Below are positions 1 to 8,200 of a DNA stretch of 64,000 bases, piece by piece. The notes below the pieces were generated by a model, which made no database searches, had not been told where the DNA came from, and worked only from the letters and a program-made list of their open reading frames with translations. Position 1 is the first letter of the stretch. Each line of letters opens with the position of its first letter. The position numbers and the translations under genes were made by a program. Source of the DNA: a bacterium (GTDB lineage Bacteria; Electryoneota; Electryoneia; Electryoneales; Electryoneaceae); NCBI GenBank assembly GCA_020444265.1, contig JAHLLH010000001.1:718094-782093 (forward strand), read 5' to 3'.

Positions 1-1
1 G

Positions 2-463
2 ATCGATCCCTCCTACTCCTTCACCATGAGCAATCTTGACGAGGGTGAACCGTTTGAAGTAGAAATGCGAGGACAGAATGGCATCCGTTTTACCACAGGA
101 CCTCACACTGGCGATTACGAGTACCACAATTTCCGTATCACGATAACTCATGATGGAGATTGGGTAGCCATTAATCCAGAGATCTCACCGTTGCCCACAG
201 CCTACTCCCTCCACCATGCCTATCCAAACCCCTTCAATCCAACGTCTCACATTCAGGTCGCCCTTCCTGAACATGGGAACTTGACACTTGCGGTCTATAA
301 TGTACTTGGTCAGGAAGTGGCCAGACTGGCAGATGGTAGCTATCAGGCTGGCTTCCACAAATTCTTGCTTGATGGATCCAACCTTGGTAGTGGCAACTAC
401 TTCATACGCGCAACGGTCCCAGGAAAACTGGAACAAACAAGGAAAATTCAGCTGCTGAAATAA
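2..463 (+). CDS. C-terminal part of a secreted protein with a type IX-like sorting domain (5' truncated)
   Basis: The reading frame is open to the left edge of the window, so only the last ~153 residues are present; an internal ATG at position 26 is probably not the start. The final ~80 residues form a sorting domain: a YPNPFNP motif, a beta-strand pattern (ALPEHGNLTLAVYNVLGQEV), then SGNYFIRA and a basic end with QTRKIQLLK. Such domains are known to direct proteins through the type IX secretion system in Bacteroidetes and recur in many FCB-group genomes. The part before it, rich in short hydrophobic beta strands, shows no enzyme motif, so the cargo function cannot be named. A strong hairpin terminator follows 30 bases after the stop. 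Confidence 0.8.
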   Translation: MDPSYSFTMSNLDEGEPFEVEMRGQNGIRFTTGPHTGDYEYHNFRITITHDGDWVAINPEISPLPTAYSLHHAYPNPFNPTSHIQVALPEHGNLTLAVYNVLGQEVARLADGSYQAGFHKFLLDGSNLGSGNYFIRATVPGKLEQTRKIQLLK

Positions 464-493
464 CATGGAATGGACGACTGTCCTGCTTGACAG

Positions 494-529
494 AAAATCG
501 CGCCAGGGAAGATCCTTGCGCGATTTTTT
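494..529 (+). terminator. Rho-independent terminator of the secreted-protein gene
   Basis: A 10-bp stem (494-503 with 518-527; AAAATCGCGC against GCGCGATTTT) has a loop that can pair further (AGG/CCT) and ends in a run of T. It lies just after the stop at 463 and before the acs promoter region. Confidence 0.85.
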
Positions 530-552
530 CTTGCCATACAACGTAGTTCAGC

Positions 553-582
553 TTGAACCAAGAAGCGTCCAGACCGTATCAT
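553..582 (+). promoter_or_regulatory. Possible sigma-70 promoter of acs
   Basis: TTGAAC (553-558) and TATCAT (577-582) are separated by 18 bases, between the preceding terminator and the acs ribosome-binding site. It would give a leader of roughly 40 bases. Found by eye only; the -35 is imperfect. Confidence 0.4.
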
Positions 583-626
583 ACTTACACTTTCAAGTAC
601 AACCACAACCCGCCAAGGAGGGATCA

Positions 627-2540
627 ATGCCACGCAAAAGTACCCCACCAGCCTCAACGTCCGAGAATCCCGATTTCTATTATCCTTCAAGGGATGTTGT
701 CAGAAAGGCTCATGTAAAGGACTGGGAGAAACTGCGAAAAAAAGCATTGGACGACCCCCTGGCATTCTGGGAGGAACGGGCGAAGGAACTGGACTGGTAC
801 AAACCCTGGACCAAAGTACTTGAGGATTCCAAAGCTCCGTTCTACGAGTGGTTTGTCGGCGGAAAAACCAATGTCATCCTGAATGCCCTGGACCGTCACA
901 TGCGGGACGCCCGGAAAAACAAACTCGCGTTGATCTGGGAGGGGGAAAATGGCGACCAGGTGACCATGAGCTACTACCGCCTGCGCCAGGAAGTGAACAA
1001 GTTTGCCAACGTGCTTAAAAGTATGGGCGTCCGAAAAGGGGATCGTGTCACCATCTACATGGGGCGTATCCCTGAATTGATCATTGCCATGCTTGCGACA
1101 GTGAAAATCGGCGCAGTTCACAGCGTCGTTTACGGCGGCTTCTCAACAGAAGCGCTTGCGGAACGTATCGAAGATGCACGAAGCCGGGTGCTCGTCACCT
1201 GTGATGGAGCCTGGCTGCGTGGTAAAACGGTCAATCTGAAAGAGATCGCGAATGAGGCTGTGGGACGTTCCGGCTATGTGGAACATGTCATCACCGTCCA
1301 GCGAACTGGGCAGGACGTAGAGATGGTCACAGGCCGTGATTACTGGTACCACGACCTTATGGCCCTGCCGATCGCCAGCCCCAAGTGCGAGACAGAGCAG
1401 ATGGACGCTGAGGATCCGATGTTCATCCTCTACACCTCCGGTACGACAGGCCGCCCAAAAGGCGTCCTCCACACACACGGTGGCTACCAGGTGCACATCT
1501 CAGCAACCTTGAAGTATGTCTTTGATATGAAGGATGAGGATCGATGGTGGTGCGCTGCTGATCCGGGTTGGATTACAGGCCACAGCTACATCGTCTACGG
1601 TCCCTTGATCCTTGGTGCAACGAGCTTCATGTACGAGGGTGGACCGGATTATCCCTATCCCGACCGTTGGTGGAAGATGGTTGAGGAGTACGGAATTACC
1701 ATCATGTATACCGCCCCAACCGCGATACGTGGCTTGATGCGTTTCGGTGAAAGCTGGCCGGAACGTCACGACATCTCCAGCCTGCGGCTCCTCGGAACAG
1801 TTGGCGAACCGATCAACCCGGAAGCGTGGCGCTGGTACCATCGCGTGATTGGACGAGGAGAATGCCCAATCATGGACACCTGGTGGCAAACCGAAACGGG
1901 CGGCCACATGATTACCCCCCTCCCCTCCGCTCCGCTGAAACCAGGATCCGGCACCAAACCCTTCCCCGGTGTCGACATGGACGTCGTACGTGACGATGGT
2001 TCTTCCTGCGGTCCCAATGAGGAAGGCCGTCTCGTGATTAAAAATCCATGGCCTGGCATGCTGCGGACGGTTTATGGTGATCCGGACCGGTACATCGAGC
2101 AATACTGGTCCTTTTTCAAGGAACAGGGCTGGTACATGACCGGTGACAGCGCCAAGAAAGATGAGGATGGCTATTTCTGGATCATCGGCCGTCTCGACGA
2201 TGTCATCAAGGTCGCGGGGTATCGTCTTGGGACTGCTGAGGTAGAGAGTGCCCTGGTCAGCCACCCGGCAGTGAGTGAAGCGGCGGTGATTGGTGTGCCA
2301 GATGAAGTCAAAGGCAATGTTATCCACGCCTTCTGCATCCTGACCGCAGGAGCGGGCAAGCCGGGTGAGGATGCCTTGAAAAAGCATGTCCGAAGCGAGA
2401 TGGGGCCGATTGCGGTCCCAGCCCACATTGAGTTCGTGGACTCGTTACCCAAAACTCGATCCGGCAAAATCATGCGACGTGTCCTGCGTGCCCGAGCCAT
2501 GGGCGAGGACGAGGGCGATTTGAGCACCCTGGCGGACTAA
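627..2540 (+). CDS. acs: Acetyl-CoA synthetase (AMP-forming)
   Basis: A 637-residue ANL-superfamily enzyme that activates acetate to acetyl-CoA through acetyl-AMP. The start at 627 is preceded by AAGGAGGG at good spacing; the frame is open further upstream (to 465), but that part overlaps a terminator and promoter and is not coding. Visible signatures: the P-loop-like YTSGTTGRPKGVLHTHGG at about residues 269-286; GWITGHSY; DTWWQTETGG at 417-426, whose first Trp fills the acyl pocket in acetate-specific enzymes; and SGK at 612-614, whose Lys614 is the conserved catalytic lysine acetylated in regulated Acs proteins. Length fits Acs (about 650). Propionyl-CoA synthetase is the main alternative, but the pocket Trp favours acetate. 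Monocistronic between two terminators. Confidence 0.93.
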   Translation: MPRKSTPPASTSENPDFYYPSRDVVRKAHVKDWEKLRKKALDDPLAFWEERAKELDWYKPWTKVLEDSKAPFYEWFVGGKTNVILNALDRHMRDARKNKLALIWEGENGDQVTMSYYRLRQEVNKFANVLKSMGVRKGDRVTIYMGRIPELIIAMLATVKIGAVHSVVYGGFSTEALAERIEDARSRVLVTCDGAWLRGKTVNLKEIANEAVGRSGYVEHVITVQRTGQDVEMVTGRDYWYHDLMALPIASPKCETEQMDAEDPMFILYTSGTTGRPKGVLHTHGGYQVHISATLKYVFDMKDEDRWWCAADPGWITGHSYIVYGPLILGATSFMYEGGPDYPYPDRWWKMVEEYGITIMYTAPTAIRGLMRFGESWPERHDISSLRLLGTVGEPINPEAWRWYHRVIGRGECPIMDTWWQTETGGHMITPLPSAPLKPGSGTKPFPGVDMDVVRDDGSSCGPNEEGRLVIKNPWPGMLRTVYGDPDRYIEQYWSFFKEQGWYMTGDSAKKDEDGYFWIIGRLDDVIKVAGYRLGTAEVESALVSHPAVSEAAVIGVPDEVKGNVIHAFCILTAGAGKPGEDALKKHVRSEMGPIAVPAHIEFVDSLPKTRSGKIMRRVLRARAMGEDEGDLSTLAD

Positions 2541-2560
2541 TGACCAAGTCACGAAAAAAA

Positions 2561-2590
2561 AAGCGGCTCGCAAAGGCGAGCCGCTTCTCT
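2561..2590. terminator. Bidirectional terminator between acs and the downstream membrane-protein gene
   Basis: An 11-bp perfect stem (2561-2571 with 2576-2586, AAGCGGCTCGC/GCGAGCCGCTT) with a 4-base loop. It is preceded by a run of A and followed by TCTCTTT, so it can stop transcription from both convergent genes. Confidence 0.85.
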
Positions 2591-2607
2591 TTGATCTAAA
2601 CGATAGG

Positions 2608-3003
2608 TCACGGTCGAGCATACATCAAGTAGACAATTACAATAAGGCTGACCAGCAGCACCCAGCCCAGTGGTCTGGATGCAGCCTGGGTCTTTTCGTC
2701 ATCCCTAGAGGCACGCTTGATGATAACACGCTGTAAGGGTTCCAGCGCCAGGTAGAGGACGAAGGCAACCCAGAACCAGGCTGCCTGCAGATAGCCCCAG
2801 CCGGTGACGTACAAGAGGTAGATACCTGTCAACAGCATCAGCCCCATACTGGCGCTTGCCCAGCGAGATAACTGTTTCCCAACGTGGGCAACAAGCCCTC
2901 GCTCCGTTTTGCTCAGCGCCAGAACAGCAAGCGCCGCAAGCGGACCGATTCCGACAACAGCAACCAGTACATGAAGCATCAAGGTATGTTGATATCCAGC
3001 CAT
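2608..3003 (-). CDS. Small integral membrane protein (DUF2269-like)
   Basis: A 131-residue, four-helix membrane protein. Hydrophobic segments lie at about residues 7-29 (LMLHVLVAVVGIGPLAALAVLAL), 47-66, 70-90 and 108-127, with short basic loops and a charged stretch (KRASRDDEKTQ) before the last helix. The layout resembles predicted membrane proteins of the DUF2269 type; no enzymatic motif is visible and the function is unknown. The ATG at 3003 is chosen over the TTG one codon upstream because GGAGGAG is correctly spaced to it. It is isolated between two terminators. Confidence 0.7.
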   Translation of the reverse strand: MAGYQHTLMLHVLVAVVGIGPLAALAVLALSKTERGLVAHVGKQLSRWASASMGLMLLTGIYLLYVTGWGYLQAAWFWVAFVLYLALEPLQRVIIKRASRDDEKTQAASRPLGWVLLVSLIVIVYLMYARP

Positions 3004-3102
3004 CAAGAGACTCCTCCGTTCACTGCCCCCCAGTACCAGAAAAGATAGGGCTCACTTGTGCAGTGTGCCTGGAATGCCAGGCCTCTTCACGAGCTTCTCG
3101 CA

Positions 3103-3140
3103 GTAAAAAATAAACCGCCAGCTCTTTCGAGCTGGCGGTT
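3103..3140 (-). terminator. Terminator of the first flagellin gene
   Basis: A 12-bp perfect stem (3113-3124 with 3129-3140) with a 4-base loop, followed on the minus strand by a T-rich run (complement of 3103-3112). It sits 36 bases after the flagellin stop. Confidence 0.88.
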
Positions 3141-3176
3141 GGCAGTTTGTGGCAATGTGCAGCCACGGAGCCTCAC

Positions 3177-4016
3177 TTATCCGACAAGGCCAGCCACGAT
3201 CTGGGGGACCATGTTGGCCTGCGAGAGCATCGCAGTGCCGGTCTGCATCAGGATCTGAGCACGTGTGAAGTTGCTCATTTCCATCGCGATGTCGGCATCA
3301 CGAATCTCAGATTCGGATGCAGTCGCATTCTCACGGCTGATCTGCAGGTTGATAATGGTATTCTGCAGACGCGAGACGTACGAACCGATCTGGGTTCGCT
3401 CGGTATCCTTCGCGTCAATGGCTGTATCGATCGAGCCAATGGCCGACTGAGCATTCAGAGTGTCCGTCAGACTGAGGGACGAAATGCCCAGGCCGGAAGC
3501 GGTCATGTCACCAATGTTGACATAGTAGTAATCCTGACCGCTGACGTTGTAGGTACCGATGTGGAACTTGATCCCGGTTGTTCCTGCGGAGAAATCTCCG
3601 TTGATCAGGTTCAAGCCGTTGTAGTTCGTCGTCGACGCAATACGCGAGATTTCAGAACGCAGCTGCACGAATTCAACATTCAGTGCATTGCGGTCTGTCG
3701 ACTGGAGGGCGCCGTTGGACGCCTGAATCGCCAGTGCACGCATTCGGTTGAGCTTCTCGTCGATGACCGAGAGGGCGCCTTCCGCAGTAGCGAGCAAGTT
3801 GACATTGTAGTTCGCGTTTCGTTCCGCTTCGACCATAGAATCGATCTGCGCACGAAACCGCTCACTGACAGCCAGCCCTGCGGGGTCGTCCCACGCATAG
3901 TTGATCCGGAGACCCGAGGACAACCTGGTCAGCGCGCTGTCCAAGTCATTCTGGGTATTCCAGATGTTCCTCTGCGCCGTCATCGAGAGGACATTGTGGT
4001 TAATCCTGGTACTCAT
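3177..4016 (-). CDS. fliC: Flagellin (short form)
   Basis: A 279-residue flagellin, the filament subunit exported through the flagellar type III apparatus. The N-terminal D0/D1 region (INHNVLSMTAQRNIW, LSSGLRINYAWDDPAGLA) and C-terminal D1/D0 region (ENATASESEIRDADIAMEM, QILMQTGTAMLSQANMVPQ) are both complete. The central domain between about residues 140 and 190 is very short, as in minimal filaments. The start has AAGGAGGT eight bases upstream. It is the downstream member of a flagellin-merR-flagellin series; the second copy (4741-5598) is highly similar at both ends. No clear sigma-28 box was found in the 276 bases before it, so it may be read through from upstream or use another promoter. 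Confidence 0.95.
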   Translation of the reverse strand: MSTRINHNVLSMTAQRNIWNTQNDLDSALTRLSSGLRINYAWDDPAGLAVSERFRAQIDSMVEAERNANYNVNLLATAEGALSVIDEKLNRMRALAIQASNGALQSTDRNALNVEFVQLRSEISRIASTTNYNGLNLINGDFSAGTTGIKFHIGTYNVSGQDYYYVNIGDMTASGLGISSLSLTDTLNAQSAIGSIDTAIDAKDTERTQIGSYVSRLQNTIINLQISRENATASESEIRDADIAMEMSNFTRAQILMQTGTAMLSQANMVPQIVAGLVG

Positions 4017-4252
4017 GTGGTACCTCCTTCTTGGATGGGTGGTGCTGGTACACCTTGTGTGCCCTAAACCTTGAGTGTTGCCTGTTCGACATTACGTCCG
4101 CGAATGTTCTCCGCGATGGATAAAACGGTTTCGCGTGGACCGTAGGTTCAGTAGAACCAACGTGTGAGCGTGTGGTCTCCGACGATGGTCGATCAGGCTC
4201 GATTGTCAAAGAGCAGGGGCTACATCACCCACCGAATACGTGGTACTGCCTA

Positions 4253-4277
4253 CCCATGACTGACGGGGGGTCATGGG
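4253..4277. repeat. Inverted repeat between merR-like gene and flagellin
   Basis: CCCATGAC (4253-4260) pairs with GTCATGGG (4270-4277) around a 9-base loop, just after the stop of the MerR gene. There is no T-run, so it is a weak terminator at best; it could equally be an operator. Confidence 0.35.
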
Positions 4278-4292
4278 GTCCTGCAACCGGTC

Positions 4293-4676
4293 TCAGTTAG
4301 ATGAATCCAACTTCGCCCGGGAAAACAACTTCTTCAGCAAATAGTCGGACATGGTTTCCGCGAGCTGGTGCAAGTGCTTCTCATCAATGCCGGGCAGTGC
4401 TGCTTCCGCTGCTTCCTTCGCAGCTTCCTCTGCCCCCAGTTTCTTGCGGGCGCCCTCGAGTGTGTATCCTTCCTTGTGAACGAGCTGATTGATGCGCTCA
4501 ATCTTCTTGATAGTCGGCTCGTCGTACCGACGCTGGTTGCCCTGCGTACGGTGTGGGATTAGATAGCTCGAGAACTCTTTCTCCCAGAACCGCAGGGTCG
4601 GCTTCGGGATTCCCGTGATCGCGTGCACCTGCCCGATGCTGTACAGCTTTTGTCCTGGCGTTGTCGGCGTGCTCAT
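4293..4676 (-). CDS. MerR-family transcriptional regulator
   Basis: A 127-residue protein with an N-terminal MerR-type helix-turn-helix at residues 11-35 (YSIGQVHAITGIPKPTLRFWEKEF), followed by the wing (HRTQGNQRRYDEPTIKKIERI) and a dimerisation helix (LVHKEGYTLEGARKKL). The C-terminus is short, with no cysteine metal site and no ligand domain, unlike metal or drug sensors. The start at 4676 has AAAGGAGG eight bases upstream; a longer reading from 4700 would lose this site. Its position between two flagellin genes on the same strand suggests a role in flagellin expression, by inference only. It resembles short MerR proteins often annotated as chaperone- or flagella-associated regulators. Confidence 0.85.
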   Translation of the reverse strand: MSTPTTPGQKLYSIGQVHAITGIPKPTLRFWEKEFSSYLIPHRTQGNQRRYDEPTIKKIERINQLVHKEGYTLEGARKKLGAEEAAKEAAEAALPGIDEKHLHQLAETMSDYLLKKLFSRAKLDSSN

Positions 4677-4740
4677 GTAGCGAGCCTCCTTTCGATCCAA
4701 GAGTTCATCAGGCGGTACTTCCTCTCACTCGAACGGTTGA

Positions 4741-5598
4741 TTAGCCGACCAACTGCGACACGACCTGCGGGATCATGTTTGCCTGAGCAAGCATGGACAC
4801 ACCAGTCTGCATCAGGATCTGGGCACGCGTGAACGCGCTCATTTCGGCTGCGATGTCCGCGTCACGAATCTGCGATTCGGACTGGGTTGCGTTCTCACGG
4901 CCGATCTGCAGATTGGCAATCGTGTTCTGGAGACGGTTGACGTAGCCACCAATCTGGGTACGTTCCGTATCCTTCAGCTCAATCGCCTGGTCGATGATCG
5001 TGATCGCGTTCTGAGCGTTCAGTGTGTCGGTCACGTCAACATTTGTCGCAGTCAACCCGAGTGCGCTGGCGGTCATGTCCCCGATCCGGACGTAGTAGTA
5101 GTCCTGGTTCTGGGTGTTGTAGGTGCCGATGTGGAACTTGATGCCACTATTGGTAACTCCAGGAGTGCCACTCAAGGAACCATCGAGCAGGCTCAAGTTG
5201 TTGTAGTTGACCGACTGTGCAATCCGGGTGATTTCCGAAACGAGCTGGGTGAATTCCGTGTTCAGCGCGTTCCTGTCTGTGCTTGTCAAAGCGCCGTTGG
5301 AAGCCTGAATCGCCAGCGAACGAAGACGAGTCAGCTGCGTATCAATGGTCTGCAGCGCGCCTTCTGCCGTCGCCAGCAGGTTGATGTTGTAGTTCGCGTT
5401 ACGCTCGGCCTCTTCCATGGAAGAGATCTGCGCACGGAACCGTTCACTAATCGCCAACCCTGCGGGATCATCCCACGCATAGTTGACGCGCAATCCTGAA
5501 CTGAGCCTTGTCAGCGCAGTGTCCAGGTCGTTTTGAGTCGTCCAGATGTTCCGCTGGGCGATCATGCTGAGGACGTTATGGTTAATCCTCGTACTCAT
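4741..5598 (-). CDS. fliC: Flagellin (second copy)
   Basis: A 285-residue flagellin with complete D0/D1 segments at both ends and a very short central domain, closely similar to the copy at 3177-4016 (the first 35 residues are almost identical). The main differences are in the middle (a TPGVTNS-type insertion) and near the C-terminus (AEMSAFTRAQILMQTGVSM). AAGGAGGAG precedes the start. A sigma-28-like promoter lies about 100 bases upstream, making this the likely late-class flagellar transcript start, with the MerR gene 64 bases downstream. Two near-identical flagellins may form mixed filaments or allow differential expression. Confidence 0.95.
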   Translation of the reverse strand: MSTRINHNVLSMIAQRNIWTTQNDLDTALTRLSSGLRVNYAWDDPAGLAISERFRAQISSMEEAERNANYNINLLATAEGALQTIDTQLTRLRSLAIQASNGALTSTDRNALNTEFTQLVSEITRIAQSVNYNNLSLLDGSLSGTPGVTNSGIKFHIGTYNTQNQDYYYVRIGDMTASALGLTATNVDVTDTLNAQNAITIIDQAIELKDTERTQIGGYVNRLQNTIANLQIGRENATQSESQIRDADIAAEMSAFTRAQILMQTGVSMLAQANMIPQVVSQLVG

Positions 5599-5701
5599 GG
5601 GCTCCTCCTTCCGGTCGGATAGGGGGTTCTTTCATGTCGAAGGCAAATCGGGTGGCGCCAGGGGAGGTTCCAATCCGATGCCAGTTATCTTTCTTCTCGT
5701 T

Positions 5702-5729
5702 TTATCGGAATCCTGCACCCGGAACTTTA
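5702..5729 (-). promoter_or_regulatory. Sigma-28 (FliA) type flagellar promoter
   Basis: On the minus strand, TAAAGTT (5729-5723) and TCCGATAA (5709-5702) match the FliA consensus TAAAGTTT / GCCGATAA with 16 bases between TAAA and the -10 element (consensus 15). It is oriented to transcribe the flagellin at 5598 with a leader of about 95 bases. Confidence 0.65.
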
Positions 5730-6005
5730 ACTATCGAGGAGAGACAGCTAGGCTATAAGCTGCAAGAGAGACGGTATTGCAACCGACAAAACTCTTTCTA
5801 TGCCAACGTTTTTCCGTGATACAGACCCTACCGACCAGAATGAGAGCCAACTTTAGAGTTCGCTCAATACTTCCAGTTCGCGAGATAAAATCTCAAAGAA
5901 CGGATCAGATTCAGCACCACTATTCTGTTGGTGAAGTTTAGAAACAGGGTTATCCAGGCAGGGATTCTGGTTCGATGAAGAAATAGCTATCGAAATGGCG
6001 AGTCC

Positions 6006-6034
6006 TTGACCCGCATACTGAACATCTGTACATT
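6006..6034 (+). promoter_or_regulatory. Sigma-70 type promoter of the DinB-like gene
   Basis: TTGACC (6006-6011) and TACATT (6029-6034) are 17 bases apart, about 50 bases before the start codon at 6085. The rest of the 5730-6005 interval shows no gene or clear structure. Confidence 0.5.
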
Positions 6035-6084
6035 ACCCGTAACTTTAGTTCCTCAAATCATTGGTACAAAAAGGAGATGTTGAT

Positions 6085-6567
6085 ATGTCAACACGGGACT
6101 ACCTGCATGAGGTGCATGAGCGGGTGCATCGTAACCTCGCCACCTTACTGGACCATTGTGATACTCTGGCTGATGGATCGATTGACAAGAAGATGGAAGG
6201 ATTCGGCTATGAAACGATCCGTCTGCAAATTCACCATGTGCTCGGTGCGGAGGAATACTGGGTTGGGGTGATCAAGGGGAACTTCAATGCAGATGACGAT
6301 GCCCACCTCTACCCCACCATCGAATCGCTCAAGCAGTACCGTGAACGGGTATTCCAGATAGGACGTGATTGGTTGGAGAGCGCGAGCGAGGATGAGTTGC
6401 TGTCGGCTCGTCCGATGGACACCTGGGGTAGCAAGCAAAAGGTGATGACCCCGGCACACATCTTCATGCGAACCCAGACCCACATGTACCATCACAAGGG
6501 CCAGGTGGTCGCCATGTGCCGTCTGCTTGGCCATCCCTGCAGCGGGACCGATTACCCAATTGAGTAA
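6085..6567 (+). CDS. DinB/YfiT-like four-helix metalloprotein
   Basis: A 160-residue protein of the DinB superfamily. These are four-helix bundles with a divalent metal held by three histidines; members include thiol-dependent transferases and damage-inducible proteins of unknown activity. The candidate ligands are His50/His51 (QIHHVLGAEEYW), His133 and His137 (THMYHHKGQ). ATG 6085 is chosen because AAGGAG is eight bases upstream; a TTG at 6061 would place this site inside the gene. It is transcribed alone between its own promoter and a strong terminator. Substrate unknown. Confidence 0.8.
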   Translation: MSTRDYLHEVHERVHRNLATLLDHCDTLADGSIDKKMEGFGYETIRLQIHHVLGAEEYWVGVIKGNFNADDDAHLYPTIESLKQYRERVFQIGRDWLESASEDELLSARPMDTWGSKQKVMTPAHIFMRTQTHMYHHKGQVVAMCRLLGHPCSGTDYPIE

Positions 6568-6584
6568 GAGTTTCGGTTACATAC

Positions 6585-6616
6585 AGAAAGCCCTGCCGAT
6601 TGGCAGGGCTTTCTTA
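6585..6616. terminator. Bidirectional terminator
   Basis: A 13-bp perfect stem (6585-6597 with 6602-6614) with a GATT loop, ending in TTTCTT; the complementary strand also ends in T-rich sequence. It serves the DinB-like gene and the convergent SDR gene. Confidence 0.9.
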
Positions 6617-6629
6617 TGGAAGGAGTACG

Positions 6630-7361
6630 TCAGGAGTGTCTGATCTTCCGTTCGATCACTCCGGGAAAAAAACGAGCCAGCCGTTTTGCTGTCCGGACAG
6701 GTCCGATGTACACCTCCTCTTTGCCATGTTCAAGCGCGCGTATCATCTCTTCCGACACCATCTCCGCACTAATCTTCTTCGAGTCACGACCTCTTGTCAT
6801 TGGCGTGTCCACAACAGGCGGTATTACTTCCAAGACTTGAACAATCGATTCTTCAAGCTGGTAGCGAAGCGATTTACTGAAGCTGCGCAACGCGGCTTTT
6901 GTCGCACAATAGATCGCAGCATCCTGCTTGGGTACCTGTGCAAGGAACGATGTTACGTTCACAATCGCCGCACTGGGTTGCACCATCAGGTGAGGCAGCA
7001 TCAGGGTTGTAAGCCGGACAGGAGCCAGAAAGTTGATCGTCGTTTCCAGTTCAATCTTCGAAAGCGGTGATGCCTCAGCCGGGAATTGATAGTTGAACTG
7101 TACTCCCGCGTTGTTCACAAGGATGTTCAGAGCGGAGTATTCCTTCTGTACACGCATCACTAGCATCTCGATGTCCGTCATGTCGGAAAGATCAGCACGA
7201 ATGGCCTGAACATTCCGCACATCTGCAAGCTTATCTAACTGGCGCGGATCCCGTCCCACCGCAATGACCTGGTTCTGCAATGTTGCCAGCTTAAGCGTCA
7301 GTTCAAATCCAATTCCGCTGGTTGCACCGGTGACTAGAACCGTCTGTCCACTCATTCTCAT
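6630..7361 (-). CDS. Short-chain dehydrogenase/reductase
   Basis: A 243-residue classical SDR: cofactor motif TGATSGIG at residues 11-18, NNAG at 83-86, catalytic Ser138 and Tyr151-x3-Lys155. Arg at the end of the second strand (GRDPRQ) favours NADP(H), by general rule. It resembles DltE/YqjQ-type oxidoreductases; the substrate is unknown. The start ATG overlaps the stop of the preceding outer-membrane protein gene (ATGA), with GGGAGGG just upstream, so translation is coupled. A second in-frame ATG two codons in is possible. Confidence 0.87.
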   Translation of the reverse strand: MRMSGQTVLVTGATSGIGFELTLKLATLQNQVIAVGRDPRQLDKLADVRNVQAIRADLSDMTDIEMLVMRVQKEYSALNILVNNAGVQFNYQFPAEASPLSKIELETTINFLAPVRLTTLMLPHLMVQPSAAIVNVTSFLAQVPKQDAAIYCATKAALRSFSKSLRYQLEESIVQVLEVIPPVVDTPMTRGRDSKKISAEMVSEEMIRALEHGKEEVYIGPVRTAKRLARFFPGVIERKIRHS

Positions 7362-8083
7362 TTGTCCCTCCCGAACCGGTAACTCAGGCCGAGGTTAAAG
7401 ATGTGGTAGTTATTATGGCTGTTCGTCTTGTACTTGTCGAGGATTTGGTTTCGCAGGACCTTTTTATCCCCGCTCAAGATCGATTCGCCAACAATTTCTA
7501 TGTCCGGAATGGGGGTGTCTCCCAAAAGGGCCATGGCGATACCAGCGTTGAGGTCGAGACGATCATTCAATTTGATGTCGTACCCGATTCCAAGCGCCGG
7601 TCCCCATCCTGAGCGACGTGTCTGGACAATTTTCATCGCTGAATTGTAGCTGCCATCCCCAATTTGACGCTGACGGTTATCGAAGAGCATGCGTTCTATG
7701 TCCGTACCATTGACCACCACTCCTGCGCTGAGATAGGGACTCCAGGATGCGAGACGATAATCCACGCCGAAGAAGAAGCGCATACCGGTCCGTTCCTTCG
7801 AACGAAGCAATCCGTCCAGTCCGGTATTCTGCGCGTTAAATGAGCTACCATCCCGTTGCAGGTGATCCTCGCTCTGCACGACCAACCGAACACGCACTTT
7901 CTCATTGAGTAGATAGCCAACTGTGAATCCCGGTTTGAAACTTTTCGCCATGATCGGAATCTCCCCGAAGGTCAATCCCATCTCCCATCGTCCATATTCC
8001 AAATGTCGATCCGCAGCGTACGCTGCCATCCCACCTAGACTGCTCAACAGGGCCAGTACAATCATTAGAAATCGCTTGGCCAT
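7358..8083 (-). CDS. Outer-membrane beta-barrel protein
   Basis: A 241-residue protein with a signal peptide (MAKRFLMIVLALLSSLGGMAAYA, cut before ADRHLEY) and alternating amphipathic strands ending in LGLSYRF, the aromatic C-terminal strand that beta-barrels use for BAM recognition (followed here by GRDK). It looks like an OmpW/OmpA-barrel-like protein of about 8-10 strands. The ATG at 8083 is chosen because AAAGGAG is six bases upstream; in-frame starts further up would bury the signal peptide. Function unknown; the SDR gene overlaps its end. Confidence 0.75.
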   Translation of the reverse strand: MAKRFLMIVLALLSSLGGMAAYAADRHLEYGRWEMGLTFGEIPIMAKSFKPGFTVGYLLNEKVRVRLVVQSEDHLQRDGSSFNAQNTGLDGLLRSKERTGMRFFFGVDYRLASWSPYLSAGVVVNGTDIERMLFDNRQRQIGDGSYNSAMKIVQTRRSGWGPALGIGYDIKLNDRLDLNAGIAMALLGDTPIPDIEIVGESILSGDKKVLRNQILDKYKTNSHNNYHIFNLGLSYRFGRDK

Positions 8084-8200
8084 CATGGTCTCCTTTATGG
8101 TTGTCGACGTGACAGCCAAAAGGAACCGCCGAACGGAGTTCGGGCTCATTAACATGGGTTAAGAGGGCTCCAGACGGGCTCTTCGTGAGTGACTTACGGA

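Noticed and set aside
465..626. Upstream extension of the acs reading frame
   Set aside because: It overlaps a clear terminator and a promoter-like pair, and the ribosome site at 617-623 fits the ATG at 627.
1500..2426. 308-codon frame antisense to acs, and similar long antisense frames under the M61, flagellin, aconitase, hmgA and hpd genes
   Set aside because: They are mirror frames of strongly conserved genes in GC-rich sequence, without ribosome sites or recognisable domains.
4017..4292. Sigma-28 promoter for the first flagellin gene
   Set aside because: No TAAA/CGATAA-type pair at acceptable spacing; a TTGACA-like box near 4203-4208 lacks a matching -10.
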